Assembly: GCA_964368815.1 (NCBI GenBank)
Contig: CAYJDA010000006.1
Coordinates: 37,209 to 101,208 of the forward strand
Source: CAYJBH01 sp964368815
Lineage (GTDB): Bacteria; Bacillota; Clostridia; Oscillospirales; Ruminococcaceae
Direction of reading: 5' to 3'
Length of the DNA: 64,000 nucleotides
This document shows, piece after piece, positions 7,960 through 16,243 of the stretch (position 1 is its first letter; every line of letters begins with the position of its first letter). Both the position numbers and the translations under genes were made by a program. The notes beneath the pieces are model-generated. The model saw only the letters and a list, made by a program, of their open reading frames with translations, was not told the origin of the DNA and did not search any database.

Positions 7960-9336
7960 TTAGTCGATTAAAGCCATCGTTCTGTCGGCTAAATCGGTTA
8001 TTTTATTTGTGCGCGCCTTTAACAGGCTTGTGTATATGGTGTTGTTTAGCGGGGCTATAAATTCAGCCGGAAGCATTTTTGAACCGGTCATCATGCCTGC
8101 TATTGAGCCGACGGTAGCGCCGTTACAGTCGGTATCAAATCCGATTTCAACCGATAATCCTATTGTTTTGGTGTAATCCTTTTCACCATATAATATGGAA
8201 TAAACAATTACCTGAGCATTTGAAATTGCGTGGCACCAATGGTGCATTTCAAGCTCGTTCCAACGCTCATGGATTTTTTGCTCGGCCTGTGATTGAGAGA
8301 GGCCGTTTTTATACCAATCCACAACATCCTTAATAGCTTCGGTAAGGCGGCAATTTTCCGGAATGCAGGAGAGTCCAACCTCAATTACTTCAACAATATC
8401 GTCGCATACAGCAGCCCAGGAGAGCATTGCGGCAACAAACATTTCACCGTATATTCCGTTTTTATCCTGTGCAATAGCGGCGTCTGCCCATGCCATAGCG
8501 GCTGCACCCCAAGGGTCTCCGGGAGAGATATAACCGAAAAGGTCGGCACGTATTATTGCGCCTATCCACTCGCGATAAGGATTTCGCACCCTACCTGATA
8601 TAGGTGGAATGTAGCCTGCGAGAATATTGCGATAGGCGGCCCTCTCGGCGGTCATGCAGTGAGCTGCCGGAATATTGTCTATCCAAAAAAGGCCGGCTAC
8701 CTGTGTCGGGAAATTTTTGCCGTACTTTTCAATGATTTCAAGTGCCATTACTGTATAGTTTGTATCATCGTCGGAGGGCATTCCGTCAACATTATTAATC
8801 CAAGCAACCTCGCTATCACCGTAGATTGTCATGGGGGCTACCGAGTCGACTATTTCATACTGCTCACGAAGTTCTTTAGAAATATCGGAGGAGAAGTAAC
8901 CCTTTATTGGAAGATTGTCGGTATCCTTTGCGAAGGATTTTATCTTTCCGCTTGTCCAGCGTTCAACCGGCTTTCCAAGCAGACAGCCTCCCGCTCTTCC
9001 CTCCCATGCGCCAAGAATTTTATCCTTTAATTCGGCTTTGTTATAATTTTTTTTAAGCTTTGTGTTTTTGATAGGGGAGACGTTGTAGATGTCCTGCAGT
9101 TCGGAGGGTTCATCATATTTAAAATCCTTGCTCACAGGTATAGCACAAATCTCATCTAATAATGCGAGCGCTGATTTTTCCCTTTCAAATGGGTCGCTCA
9201 TCTTAATAGTCTCATCAATCCTGTCTATAAGAGCGGAGATATCCTTACCTTCCTCCACTGCCTGCAGCTTTTCGATTTCAAGACCATCGGCAACAACAAA
9301 CAACATTCTCGTTGCATTTAAAATAAATTCATCCAT
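7960..9336 (-). CDS. ADP-ribosylglycohydrolase-family protein (short form)
   Basis: A 458-residue member of the ADP-ribosylglycohydrolase (DraG/ARH) fold. About 100 N-terminal residues precede the domain, which starts at KDKILGAWEGRAGGCLLGKP. The two metal-binding motifs of the family are recognisable in altered form: SDDDTNYT in place of the usual first DDT motif, and GFDTDCNGATVGS in place of the DTD-T motif, with Cys where Thr is usual. The family removes ADP-ribose or cleaves related N-ribosides. Last gene of an operon with ribokinase and a sugar importer, 16 bases after its long paralogue, so a catabolic role on a ribosyl compound is more likely than protein de-ADP-ribosylation. Confidence 0.85.
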   Translation of the reverse strand: MDEFILNATRMLFVVADGLEIEKLQAVEEGKDISALIDRIDETIKMSDPFEREKSALALLDEICAIPVSKDFKYDEPSELQDIYNVSPIKNTKLKKNYNKAELKDKILGAWEGRAGGCLLGKPVERWTSGKIKSFAKDTDNLPIKGYFSSDISKELREQYEIVDSVAPMTIYGDSEVAWINNVDGMPSDDDTNYTVMALEIIEKYGKNFPTQVAGLFWIDNIPAAHCMTAERAAYRNILAGYIPPISGRVRNPYREWIGAIIRADLFGYISPGDPWGAAAMAWADAAIAQDKNGIYGEMFVAAMLSWAAVCDDIVEVIEVGLSCIPENCRLTEAIKDVVDWYKNGLSQSQAEQKIHERWNELEMHHWCHAISNAQVIVYSILYGEKDYTKTIGLSVEIGFDTDCNGATVGSIAGMMTGSKMLPAEFIAPLNNTIYTSLLKARTNKITDLADRTMALID

Positions 9337-9351
9337 TATATTGTCCTTTCT

Positions 9352-11505
9352 CTATACCGGTCTTACGGCAATGGACTCATAAGCGGTATGGCTGCCGTGC
9401 TCCATCGCTACTCCAACACTGCCGTAGCAATAGCTGTCGTCCTCGGTGGTAAGCAGGGTGTTACCGTTTACACCTGCAGTTATCTTGTTGCCGCAACAGC
9501 TAATATTAATATCGTACGAGCTTCCCTGTTTCCAGTCGAAATCAGTTTCAACTAATACCTTGTAGTCAGAGTCTTTCTTTAATATTGCAAACTTTGAGTT
9601 GGGCATAAGTGCCGCAGCATAGGAGCGGGAAGCACCCTGTACACGGGCATTAACATAGTGGTTTTCACCGGTAATAGGCGTTAATGTAAAGGTTGCATTA
9701 TAGTCCGTCCAGTTGTAAAGGCCTGTATATGCCTCGGCAAAATCTGAACAGGAAAGTTGCATTTTGCTATCCTGCATGTAGATAAGGCCTTTAAACTTTG
9801 TCATCTGTGAAATTTCGATATGCGCTCTGTTCCACACCTCTTCTTTTTCGTCGGCAAAGTTAATTTTGTAGTCGGGAGTTCCGTCGGCATAGAAATCATC
9901 AACAAAACCGATAAGATGTAATCTAAGTATTTTATGTTCCTCAACAAGGTCGAAACTTACGCCCATCTCGTCGATTAACACTCCGTCCATGGCGGGGATT
10001 TTCCACTCAAGCGGTTGCCATACATCCTTAGTAAGGGTAATGGGGTCGCTTTCGATTAAACGATCGCTATGTGCATCATGCACATATAGCCTTGCACGAA
10101 TTTCTGCATAAAATCCGTCGTTAAATCCGTATTCCGGTATCATAACCGAGGCGTGCAGGGTCATACCGGGATATACCGTTGGTGAAAAACAGGGGTCGTA
10201 ACGGCTGTCGCTAAAGTCCTCAGGGCAATAATGAGTTTTTTTGTAAACAAGTAATTTTTCGGCAGGGTTTAGCGGGTATGCGCTGAATTTTAAAGAGCGT
10301 TTGCCGGAATATGCCGCTTCATCTGTGTTTTGAATATCGCAGTTAATCTCCTGATTTCCTTTTGCCTGAACAAGGGTGTTTCTTACACGGAAATTATGTG
10401 TCGATTTTGGATATTCAAAGTGGCAGCTGTCGATACGGTTTTCGTATATTTCTTTAAATTCCTCGGGCAGTTCCTCACCGTCAAGCTCATAGGCAAGCTT
10501 TGCAAAGTAGGATGCGCCATAGGGAAGGTCGGTAATGTTTAGCGAACCAATAACGCTTGATGATATCAACAGGTCGTTTATCGGCTCTAACCAACGCTTA
10601 TCAATTCCTTCCATTCCAACAAGCACACCCATTATGGTTGCAACATTTCCAACATTGCAATCGGTATCCCAGCCACAAAGATTTGTGATGGAAAGGGTGC
10701 GGTCAAAGTCGCCCTCGCCGTAAAGCATACCTAAAATCATAACGGCAATATTAGGAATAATGTGGCAGTTTCCGCCAAATTTATCATAACCAAAGTTATC
10801 GTAAATATATTTGTAACATTCACGCCAGTTGGAGGGGTTTTCTTTGTAGTAGGCAACAACCGCACGAACTACCTTTGCATAGGTGCAATCGGATGGGATA
10901 AAGGACAAGCCCTTTTCGATAATTGCCTCCATATTGCTCTCTTCAAAGGCATGAGCAATACATGCGGCAACAAATATTCCGCCATAAACACCGTTACCAC
11001 CGTGGGTAACACTTGCTGCTTCCTTTGCCATTTCGGCGGCACGGGCAGGATTGCCGGGATTTACAAGTCCCCAGGTGTCGATAAAAATTTGTCCGCCAAT
11101 TTGCTCGGCAATAATTTCACCGTTTTGCTCTATACTGCCGCTGCGTGGTGCGGGAATGCCGTTTTTAAGATTGAGGTATGCGGTGTGTTCGGTAGAAACA
11201 CCATATCCTCCCCACCAGAAAAAACCGTGTTCAAACGGGGCGTAATTTAACAGGGCTTCGGCAACATGTTGGGCACAGAGGGCTTCATCTTTTGGCTTGT
11301 CTTCAAGTGCTCGAATAAAAAACAGCGGTCCGTTTGCGTCGTCGTCGGCGGCAAACTCTTTGTATTTTGCAGGATAGTCGGTTAAATCGTCGTAGAGGTT
11401 TGCAATTCTCTCATAGCTCCATCCCTCAATAGGTGCGCCGAAGCGTATGCCGACATTTTTTGCAACCCAGGCTGCATATATTTTATCTATATACTCTTTT
11501 TTCAT
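9352..11505 (-). CDS. ADP-ribosylglycohydrolase-family protein with C-terminal beta-sandwich
   Basis: A 717-residue two-part protein. Residues 1 to about 345 are an ADP-ribosylglycohydrolase domain with ADDDANGPLF and GWDTDCNVGNVATIMG as the metal-site motifs, again with Cys in the place of Thr. The remainder looks like one or two beta-sandwich domains of the concanavalin/LamG or DUF1080 kind (for example GSSYDINISCCGNKITAGVNG), probably carbohydrate-binding. No signal peptide, so cytoplasmic. It shares the DDD and DTDCN motif variants with the next gene but the two differ in size and extension, which suggests sequential or alternative substrates. Starts 14 bases after the MalG-type permease. 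Confidence 0.85.
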   Translation of the reverse strand: MKKEYIDKIYAAWVAKNVGIRFGAPIEGWSYERIANLYDDLTDYPAKYKEFAADDDANGPLFFIRALEDKPKDEALCAQHVAEALLNYAPFEHGFFWWGGYGVSTEHTAYLNLKNGIPAPRSGSIEQNGEIIAEQIGGQIFIDTWGLVNPGNPARAAEMAKEAASVTHGGNGVYGGIFVAACIAHAFEESNMEAIIEKGLSFIPSDCTYAKVVRAVVAYYKENPSNWRECYKYIYDNFGYDKFGGNCHIIPNIAVMILGMLYGEGDFDRTLSITNLCGWDTDCNVGNVATIMGVLVGMEGIDKRWLEPINDLLISSSVIGSLNITDLPYGASYFAKLAYELDGEELPEEFKEIYENRIDSCHFEYPKSTHNFRVRNTLVQAKGNQEINCDIQNTDEAAYSGKRSLKFSAYPLNPAEKLLVYKKTHYCPEDFSDSRYDPCFSPTVYPGMTLHASVMIPEYGFNDGFYAEIRARLYVHDAHSDRLIESDPITLTKDVWQPLEWKIPAMDGVLIDEMGVSFDLVEEHKILRLHLIGFVDDFYADGTPDYKINFADEKEEVWNRAHIEISQMTKFKGLIYMQDSKMQLSCSDFAEAYTGLYNWTDYNATFTLTPITGENHYVNARVQGASRSYAAALMPNSKFAILKKDSDYKVLVETDFDWKQGSSYDINISCCGNKITAGVNGNTLLTTEDDSYCYGSVGVAMEHGSHTAYESIAVRPV

Positions 11506-11519
11506 ACTTACTCCTTATT

Positions 11520-12353
11520 CTATCCTTTAACCGAACCGCTCGTCATACCCTCGATGAAACGGCGGCTGAATATTAAGTATATACCGGCAATCGGAACAAA
11601 GGAAAATACCGAAGCGGTATAAATTCTTGCCATGTTAGTGCTGTACTGTCCTGTGAATTTAATATAACGGGTTGCAATAGTTTTAAGCTCGTCGGTTGTT
11701 ATAAAGGTGTTTGACCATAAATATTCATTCCAGCAGAATACAAAAACAAGCAGTGCAACCGTTAGGAATATCGATTTGGCTATTGGTAGAGTAACCCTCA
11801 AAAATGCCGTAAGTTCGTTACATCCATCAATTTTTGCCGCCTCCTCCAGCTCTTTTGGTATACCCATTAAAAATGTTTTAAGTAAAATCATGTTAAAAGG
11901 TATCTGCATAGCCGTGTATGCAATAATTAAGGAAAATGGTGTGTCTATCAGGCCCATCTCTCCCATATTTGAATAAACGGTAATAATGTATAAAAAGCCC
12001 GGGATGGAAAGTGCTACGAAAAAATAACCGTTAAAAAACCAGCTGTATTTCAGGTTTAGTTTGCTCAGTCCATATGCGCCGAGGCCGTCTAAAACCAGAA
12101 CGAGAAGAATAACCATTATGGCAACAAATGCTGTGTTTAAATATGCTCTGCCGTAACCACCGATTACCCAAACATCGACAAAGTTATCGAGGTAGGTTAG
12201 GTCGGGCAGTCCGAGTGGCATCGCTTTAACATCGTTGTTTTCTCGAAAGGAGTTGAACAGAACAATAACGAGCGGACCTAACTGGAATATTGTTAAGCAT
12301 ACCAGAACAATCCATTTAAGGGTGGTTAAAAGGAGGTCTTTGAGTTTAATCAT
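11520..12353 (-). CDS. Carbohydrate ABC transporter permease, MalG type
   Basis: A 277-residue permease with six membrane segments and the EAA loop (EEAAKIDGCNELTAFLRVT). It overlaps the MalF-type gene by 8 bases, so translation is coupled. Partner of the permease at 12346-13248 and the lipoprotein at 13330-14742. C-terminal sequence RRFIEGMTSGSVKG is typical of the family. ATPase not in the window. Confidence 0.92.
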   Translation of the reverse strand: MIKLKDLLLTTLKWIVLVCLTIFQLGPLVIVLFNSFRENNDVKAMPLGLPDLTYLDNFVDVWVIGGYGRAYLNTAFVAIMVILLVLVLDGLGAYGLSKLNLKYSWFFNGYFFVALSIPGFLYIITVYSNMGEMGLIDTPFSLIIAYTAMQIPFNMILLKTFLMGIPKELEEAAKIDGCNELTAFLRVTLPIAKSIFLTVALLVFVFCWNEYLWSNTFITTDELKTIATRYIKFTGQYSTNMARIYTASVFSFVPIAGIYLIFSRRFIEGMTSGSVKG

Positions 12354-13248
12354 CGTCTAAGCCTCCTTTTTTACGTAAGAAATGGTTGAAAAAGTATACT
12401 CCGATACAAATTGCACACTGTATAACACAAAGGGCGCTGGCATAACCCGCACGATATTTTACGAATGCATTTTTATAGATATAGGTCGCCATAATTTCGG
12501 TTGAGTTTGCAGGGCCGCCTTTGGTCATAACCCAAACATAGTCGAACGTTAAGAAAGACCACATGATTGTCATGATCAAAAGGAAGGCAATTGTTTGCCT
12601 TATTCCGGGTATAGAGATATGGAAAAGCTCCTGCATTCTATTGGCGCCGTCAACTCTTGCTGCCTCGTAAAGAGAGCTGTCGATTTGTTGCAATGCACCA
12701 AGGATTAACACCATGATAAATCCCCACCAGTGCCAGTTGTCAACAAAAGCAACCGAGAAAAGCGCAATGTTGGGGTCGCCTATCCATTTCATCTCGGCAA
12801 GAGTTTCCCAACCCAGCCTATCAAAAATAGCGTTTAATCCGTAATATGGATTCATTAAAGCCGTCCAGATTTTACCGGAAACAGCAGCGGCTATAACATA
12901 AGGAAGGAAAAATGCAGTTCTAAAAAACATCTGTCCTTTTGTAATTCGGCTAACTATAATCGCCACGCAAAAGCCTGTGATTATAGGAACGGTAATAAAT
13001 ATTAATAACCAAATAATGTTATGCCATATGGCAAGGCCAACCATAGGGTCGTTAAATATTTCTACAAAATTATCAAACCCGATAAAAATTTCCTGCCCAA
13101 GCAGATTCCAGTCGTAAAGTGACATACGAAAGGAGGAGAGTGCAGGAAAGGTAACGACGGTAAAATGCCATAAAAATGCAGGCAAAACGAATAAATACAG
13201 ATACCATCTGCGTTTTTTCTTTACTACCTGTGTGGTGTTATCCTTCAT
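12346..13248 (-). CDS. Carbohydrate ABC transporter permease, MalF type
   Basis: A 300-residue permease with a basic N-terminus (VVKKKRRWYLYLF), six membrane segments and the EAA loop (YEAARVDGANRMQELF). Second subunit of the importer in the ribokinase/ADP-ribosylglycohydrolase operon. The gene follows the binding-protein gene after an 80-base gap that contains a hairpin. Confidence 0.92.
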   Translation of the reverse strand: MKDNTTQVVKKKRRWYLYLFVLPAFLWHFTVVTFPALSSFRMSLYDWNLLGQEIFIGFDNFVEIFNDPMVGLAIWHNIIWLLIFITVPIITGFCVAIIVSRITKGQMFFRTAFFLPYVIAAAVSGKIWTALMNPYYGLNAIFDRLGWETLAEMKWIGDPNIALFSVAFVDNWHWWGFIMVLILGALQQIDSSLYEAARVDGANRMQELFHISIPGIRQTIAFLLIMTIMWSFLTFDYVWVMTKGGPANSTEIMATYIYKNAFVKYRAGYASALCVIQCAICIGVYFFNHFLRKKGGLDDD

Positions 13249-13276
13249 TGTGTACCTCTTTGTGAGCTATCAAGGG

Positions 13277-13306
13277 TTATTGAGAGGGAGAAATCCCTCT
13301 CAATAA
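13277..13306 (-). terminator. Intercistronic hairpin after the second binding-protein gene
   Basis: Perfect 13-nt arms TTATTGAGAGGGA/TCCCTCTCAATAA with a 4-base loop. No strong U-tract follows, which fits a partial terminator or 3'-end stabiliser giving more binding protein than permease. Same placement as the hairpin at 1224-1252. Confidence 0.75.
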
Positions 13307-13329
13307 CAAAGGTTAATTATTCGCTTATT

Positions 13330-14742
13330 TTATTCGCCGAAATGCGGTACCTGTGGTGCGGTGCCGTCTGCCAATGCAGAATCGATGTAGGTTTGTGTTG
13401 TTGTTAGATATTCGTCAACCGTTAGTACATCGAGGAAAAGGCTGTCGGTATTTTCATTCATGTATACGCGAGCTTCTGCAGGGTAGAATGTCCAGGAGCA
13501 GAAACCTACATCGCCCGACTGTAATGCGGTGTCGAGTACATCGTATAGTTCAACAACTTTAGGGTCTAAACCGGATAGCTGTGAAGGGTCAAACCACTTT
13601 GTTGGATGAGGTTGTGCACCTGATACAGCAATCTGCTCATAGTGGTTTGCAGCGTTAGCTTCGCTGAAGATGTAGCTTAAAACCTCTGCTGATTTATCCT
13701 GAACTTCAGGAGCTGAGTTTGCGTTAATAACATAGGAACCGCCGATTGCAACAGGGAAGATTGAGGGATCGCCCTCGTTTACCGGAGGTAAAAGACGGAA
13801 GGTCCACTCGCTATCAGGATGATCTGCGGTTAATGTTCCGGATACCCATGTGCCGGTGATTTCCATAACTGCATCGCCGGAAGCAAGTCGGGCAACGGCA
13901 TCAAGGTCGGTGATGGACTGAGAGTTATTGTCGATATAGCCTTTTTGCCAGTAGTCAACAAGCATCTGCATAGAGTCTACAAGTGGTTGATTTTCGTTAA
14001 ATTTCTCGTCGCCTTCAAGAACCTTAATAAGGTTGTCTACTCCACCGTAGCAGCTTGTGAATGCCGAATACAGCCAGTCAACAGCGCCCTGGTAGTTTGC
14101 ATTACCGAAAGAAATCGGGGTTAAACCGGCTTCCAGAATCTCGTCCATTAGGGTTTCCCACTCGGCAACGGTATTTGGGTATTCCCAGCCGTTTTCTTCC
14201 ATAACTGTTTTATTGTAAACAATGCCAAGACCTTCATAAACTGTAGGCAAGGAATATAAAACTCCATCATAGTAGCAGGAATCTACCGCCCAGTCCATGA
14301 ACATGTCTCCCCAACCATATTGCTCGGCATAGTCGGTAAGCGGAACTGCTCTTTCAGACTGAACAAACTCAACCACGTCGGTTGGGCCGTCAAGGTCCAT
14401 GATGTCGGGGCCTGCACCGCCGGCAACCTCGATTAACAAGGTGTTACGGTCGGGGTAGAGCTGAACAACAAGGTCAACATCAACATTTTCTTCAACCGGT
14501 GTTTCGATGAACTGACCGATATAATCAATTGTCTGCTCACTTGTTGCGTATGTAGATAGGTTAACGACTGTTTTTTCGCCGGAACCTTCCTCTGCCGGTG
14601 CCTCCTCGGTAGCGGCATCTTCTGTCGGAGCTTCTGTGGTAGCGCCTTCGTCGGTAGTAGCAGGACCGCAAGCTACCAATAGCCCGAGCATAACAAGAGA
14701 TAATAACAATGCTAAACTCTTTTTAAGTGCTGTAAAGTTCAT
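13330..14742 (-). CDS. Extracellular sugar-binding lipoprotein of the ribokinase operon
   Basis: A 470-residue family 1 solute-binding protein. Signal peptide with lipobox LLVAC (Cys about residue 25), an acidic Thr/Glu linker to about residue 55, then the binding domain (GAGPDIMDLDG, and a WVSGTL segment near the hinge). Aromatic and acidic residues are plentiful as expected for a sugar or sugar-conjugate binder. It follows ribokinase by 25 bases. Given two ADP-ribosylglycohydrolase-family enzymes and ribokinase downstream and upstream, the ligand is inferred to be a ribose-containing compound. Confidence 0.92.
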   Translation of the reverse strand: MNFTALKKSLALLLSLVMLGLLVACGPATTDEGATTEAPTEDAATEEAPAEEGSGEKTVVNLSTYATSEQTIDYIGQFIETPVEENVDVDLVVQLYPDRNTLLIEVAGGAGPDIMDLDGPTDVVEFVQSERAVPLTDYAEQYGWGDMFMDWAVDSCYYDGVLYSLPTVYEGLGIVYNKTVMEENGWEYPNTVAEWETLMDEILEAGLTPISFGNANYQGAVDWLYSAFTSCYGGVDNLIKVLEGDEKFNENQPLVDSMQMLVDYWQKGYIDNNSQSITDLDAVARLASGDAVMEITGTWVSGTLTADHPDSEWTFRLLPPVNEGDPSIFPVAIGGSYVINANSAPEVQDKSAEVLSYIFSEANAANHYEQIAVSGAQPHPTKWFDPSQLSGLDPKVVELYDVLDTALQSGDVGFCSWTFYPAEARVYMNENTDSLFLDVLTVDEYLTTTQTYIDSALADGTAPQVPHFGE

Positions 14743-14766
14743 TTTTTAATCCTCCTATTTTTAAAT

Positions 14767-15717
14767 TTAAAAGTTAATTGTTTGTATGTCGGGGTTGTAA
14801 CTTTCCCGTCTTTCCTCGACCTCCTTCCGTGTAGGTATTGCAATCTGTGCACCGACCCTCGTGACGGTGACAGAGGATGCCAAATTGCCGAAACATAATG
14901 CCTCTTCTACCGATTTCCCCTCGGATAAAGCCACCAGGTATGCGGCGTTAAAGGTGTCGCCTGCTGCTGTTGTGTCTACAGGCTTGTCGTCGGTTGTGGG
15001 ACAAATTATCGCGCTTTGCTGCGTAACAAACAATACGCCCTGTTTGCCGATTGTTACCACAACGTTTTTAACTCCGAGATCTACAAGCTTTTTAGCTCCC
15101 TTTATGAGCTCCTCTATACTGTCTGTCCCGCAACCCGTTAACCGTTGAAGCTCGGATTCGTTTGGAGTTATGCAGTATAGTTTTTTTAGTATATCGGCCG
15201 GAATTTCGTCGGGTGCGGGTGCCGGATTTAGCACAACCGCCTTGCCAAGTTCATAGCCTCGTTCTACCGAGTAATAAACGCTCTTTACCGGGATTTCCAT
15301 CTGTAGAAGTATGTAATCAGATTCCTGAAACAAATTATCATTCTGCTGTAAATAGTCTACATCGCATTCGTTGTTAGCTCCGGCAACTATAACTATACTA
15401 TTATTGCCCTGAGAGTTTACGTAAATTAATGCTGTGCCGGTTGCAGCCGAGGGGCTTATTTTTAATTTTGTTACATCAACTCCGTCGGACGATAAACTTT
15501 TTTGTTGTACTTCACCGAAGTTGTCGTTACCTATACAGCCGAGCATAGCCACACAGCCACCTAATTTACCGGCGGCACAGGCTTGGTTTGCGCCCTTTCC
15601 ACCATGTGAGAAGGATAAATCTCTTCCATGGATTGTTTCACCGGCTATCGGCATATTGTCGACATGAACCGACTGGTCCATGTTTAAGCTACCTACAACC
15701 AATATTTTTTTACTCAT
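14767..15717 (-). CDS. rbsK: Ribokinase
   Basis: A 316-residue PfkB-family kinase that makes ribose 5-phosphate from ribose and ATP. The ribokinase motifs are complete: GSLNMDQSVHVDNMP at the N-terminus, SHGGKGANQACAAGKLG, and the catalytic DTTAAGDTFNAAYLVAL, where Asp is the base. The ATG at 15717 (MSKKILVVGS) is chosen over an upstream ATG because GGGAG lies 5 bases before it. First gene of the operon, transcribed from the promoter at 15808-15836. A second, fused ribokinase-like domain is encoded divergently in the regulator at 16244-18121. Confidence 0.92.
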   Translation of the reverse strand: MSKKILVVGSLNMDQSVHVDNMPIAGETIHGRDLSFSHGGKGANQACAAGKLGGCVAMLGCIGNDNFGEVQQKSLSSDGVDVTKLKISPSAATGTALIYVNSQGNNSIVIVAGANNECDVDYLQQNDNLFQESDYILLQMEIPVKSVYYSVERGYELGKAVVLNPAPAPDEIPADILKKLYCITPNESELQRLTGCGTDSIEELIKGAKKLVDLGVKNVVVTIGKQGVLFVTQQSAIICPTTDDKPVDTTAAGDTFNAAYLVALSEGKSVEEALCFGNLASSVTVTRVGAQIAIPTRKEVEERRESYNPDIQTINF

Positions 15718-15774
15718 AAAAACTCCCACACATCGCACTATTATAAAAAATGTATTTCTTTACAAATTTTCTAT

Positions 15775-16050
15775 AGGAAATTATTTCCGAAACTGTTTTC
15801 TGGGTAAATGATAACAATGATAAACAAACATGTCAAGATGTATATGTTATTTTTGTTAAACATGACAAAATGCGTTATTAACGTTTGTAAGGAAACACTG
15901 TTTTCCTACAGCTCTTTGGTGGTTAAAATTAGGAATTTGTTTTCCGAGTTTAAATAACTTTGAATTTATTAATTTTTAGATATACGGTTAAAATTTTAAA
16001 TTACACACAAATATTATTTTTGGGGAAATTAACCAAGAAAATGTTTTCCT
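15775..16050. promoter_or_regulatory. Array of GGAAA-TTTTCC palindromes (operator candidates)
   Basis: Five related imperfect palindromes occur in the divergent intergenic region: 15776-15788 (GGAAATTATTTCC), 15786-15803 (TCCGAAACTGTTTTCTGG), 15890-15907 (AGGAAACACTGTTTTCCT), 15931-15947 (AGGAATTTGTTTTCCGA) and 16035-16050 (AAGAAAATGTTTTCCT). The first pair covers the start region of the ribokinase promoter; the last abuts the -35 box of the regulator promoter. The LacI-kinase fusion is the natural candidate to bind them. The remainder of this 526-base gap holds the two promoters and the structured leader. Confidence 0.65.
15808..15836 (-). promoter_or_regulatory. Promoter of the ribokinase operon
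   Basis: Minus-strand TTGACA (15831-15836), 17-bp spacer, TATCAT (15808-15813). The expected start of transcription falls inside the palindrome at 15786-15803, an arrangement that suits repression. Confidence 0.75.
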
Positions 16051-16057
16051 AAAACAC

Positions 16058-16086
16058 TTGACAAAGATGAGCATAGTAACTATAGT
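16058..16086 (+). promoter_or_regulatory. Promoter of the LacI-kinase fusion gene
   Basis: TTGACA (16058-16063), 17-bp spacer, TATAGT (16081-16086). Transcription would start near 16093 and give a 5' leader of about 150 nt that begins with a hairpin. Confidence 0.8.
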
Positions 16087-16093
16087 TAAAATT

Positions 16094-16122
16094 ATCTCCA
16101 CCTTAGGTGGAGATATTGGAAA
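16094..16122 (+). repeat. 29-nt leader hairpin repeat, copy 1
   Basis: A 9-bp stem ATCTCCACC/GGTGGAGAT with loop TTA, followed by ATTGGAAA. It matches 50384-50412 at 24 of 29 positions, with U-G pairing replacing C-G pairing in the stem. Sits at the very 5' end of the predicted leader. Confidence 0.6.
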
Positions 16123-16130
16123 TACCTCTT

Positions 16131-16185
16131 GCAAAGCGTAGCTTTGTTGCATAGTGTAACTTTGCATTTTGCACTTTGTGCAAAA
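16131..16185 (+). other. Further hairpins in the regulator leader
   Basis: Two more foldable segments: GCAAAGC-gta-GCTTTG (16131-16146) and TTTTGCAC-ttt-GTGCAAAA (16167-16185). Related GCAAAG/TTTGCA/TGCAAA words recur between them, so alternative pairings are possible. No known riboswitch class was recognised. Confidence 0.45.
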
Positions 16186-16243
16186 ACGTTGTATTTCTCA
16201 GGCTGGAAGGTTCGGGTAATATCTATTTTAGATTGGGGGAAAC

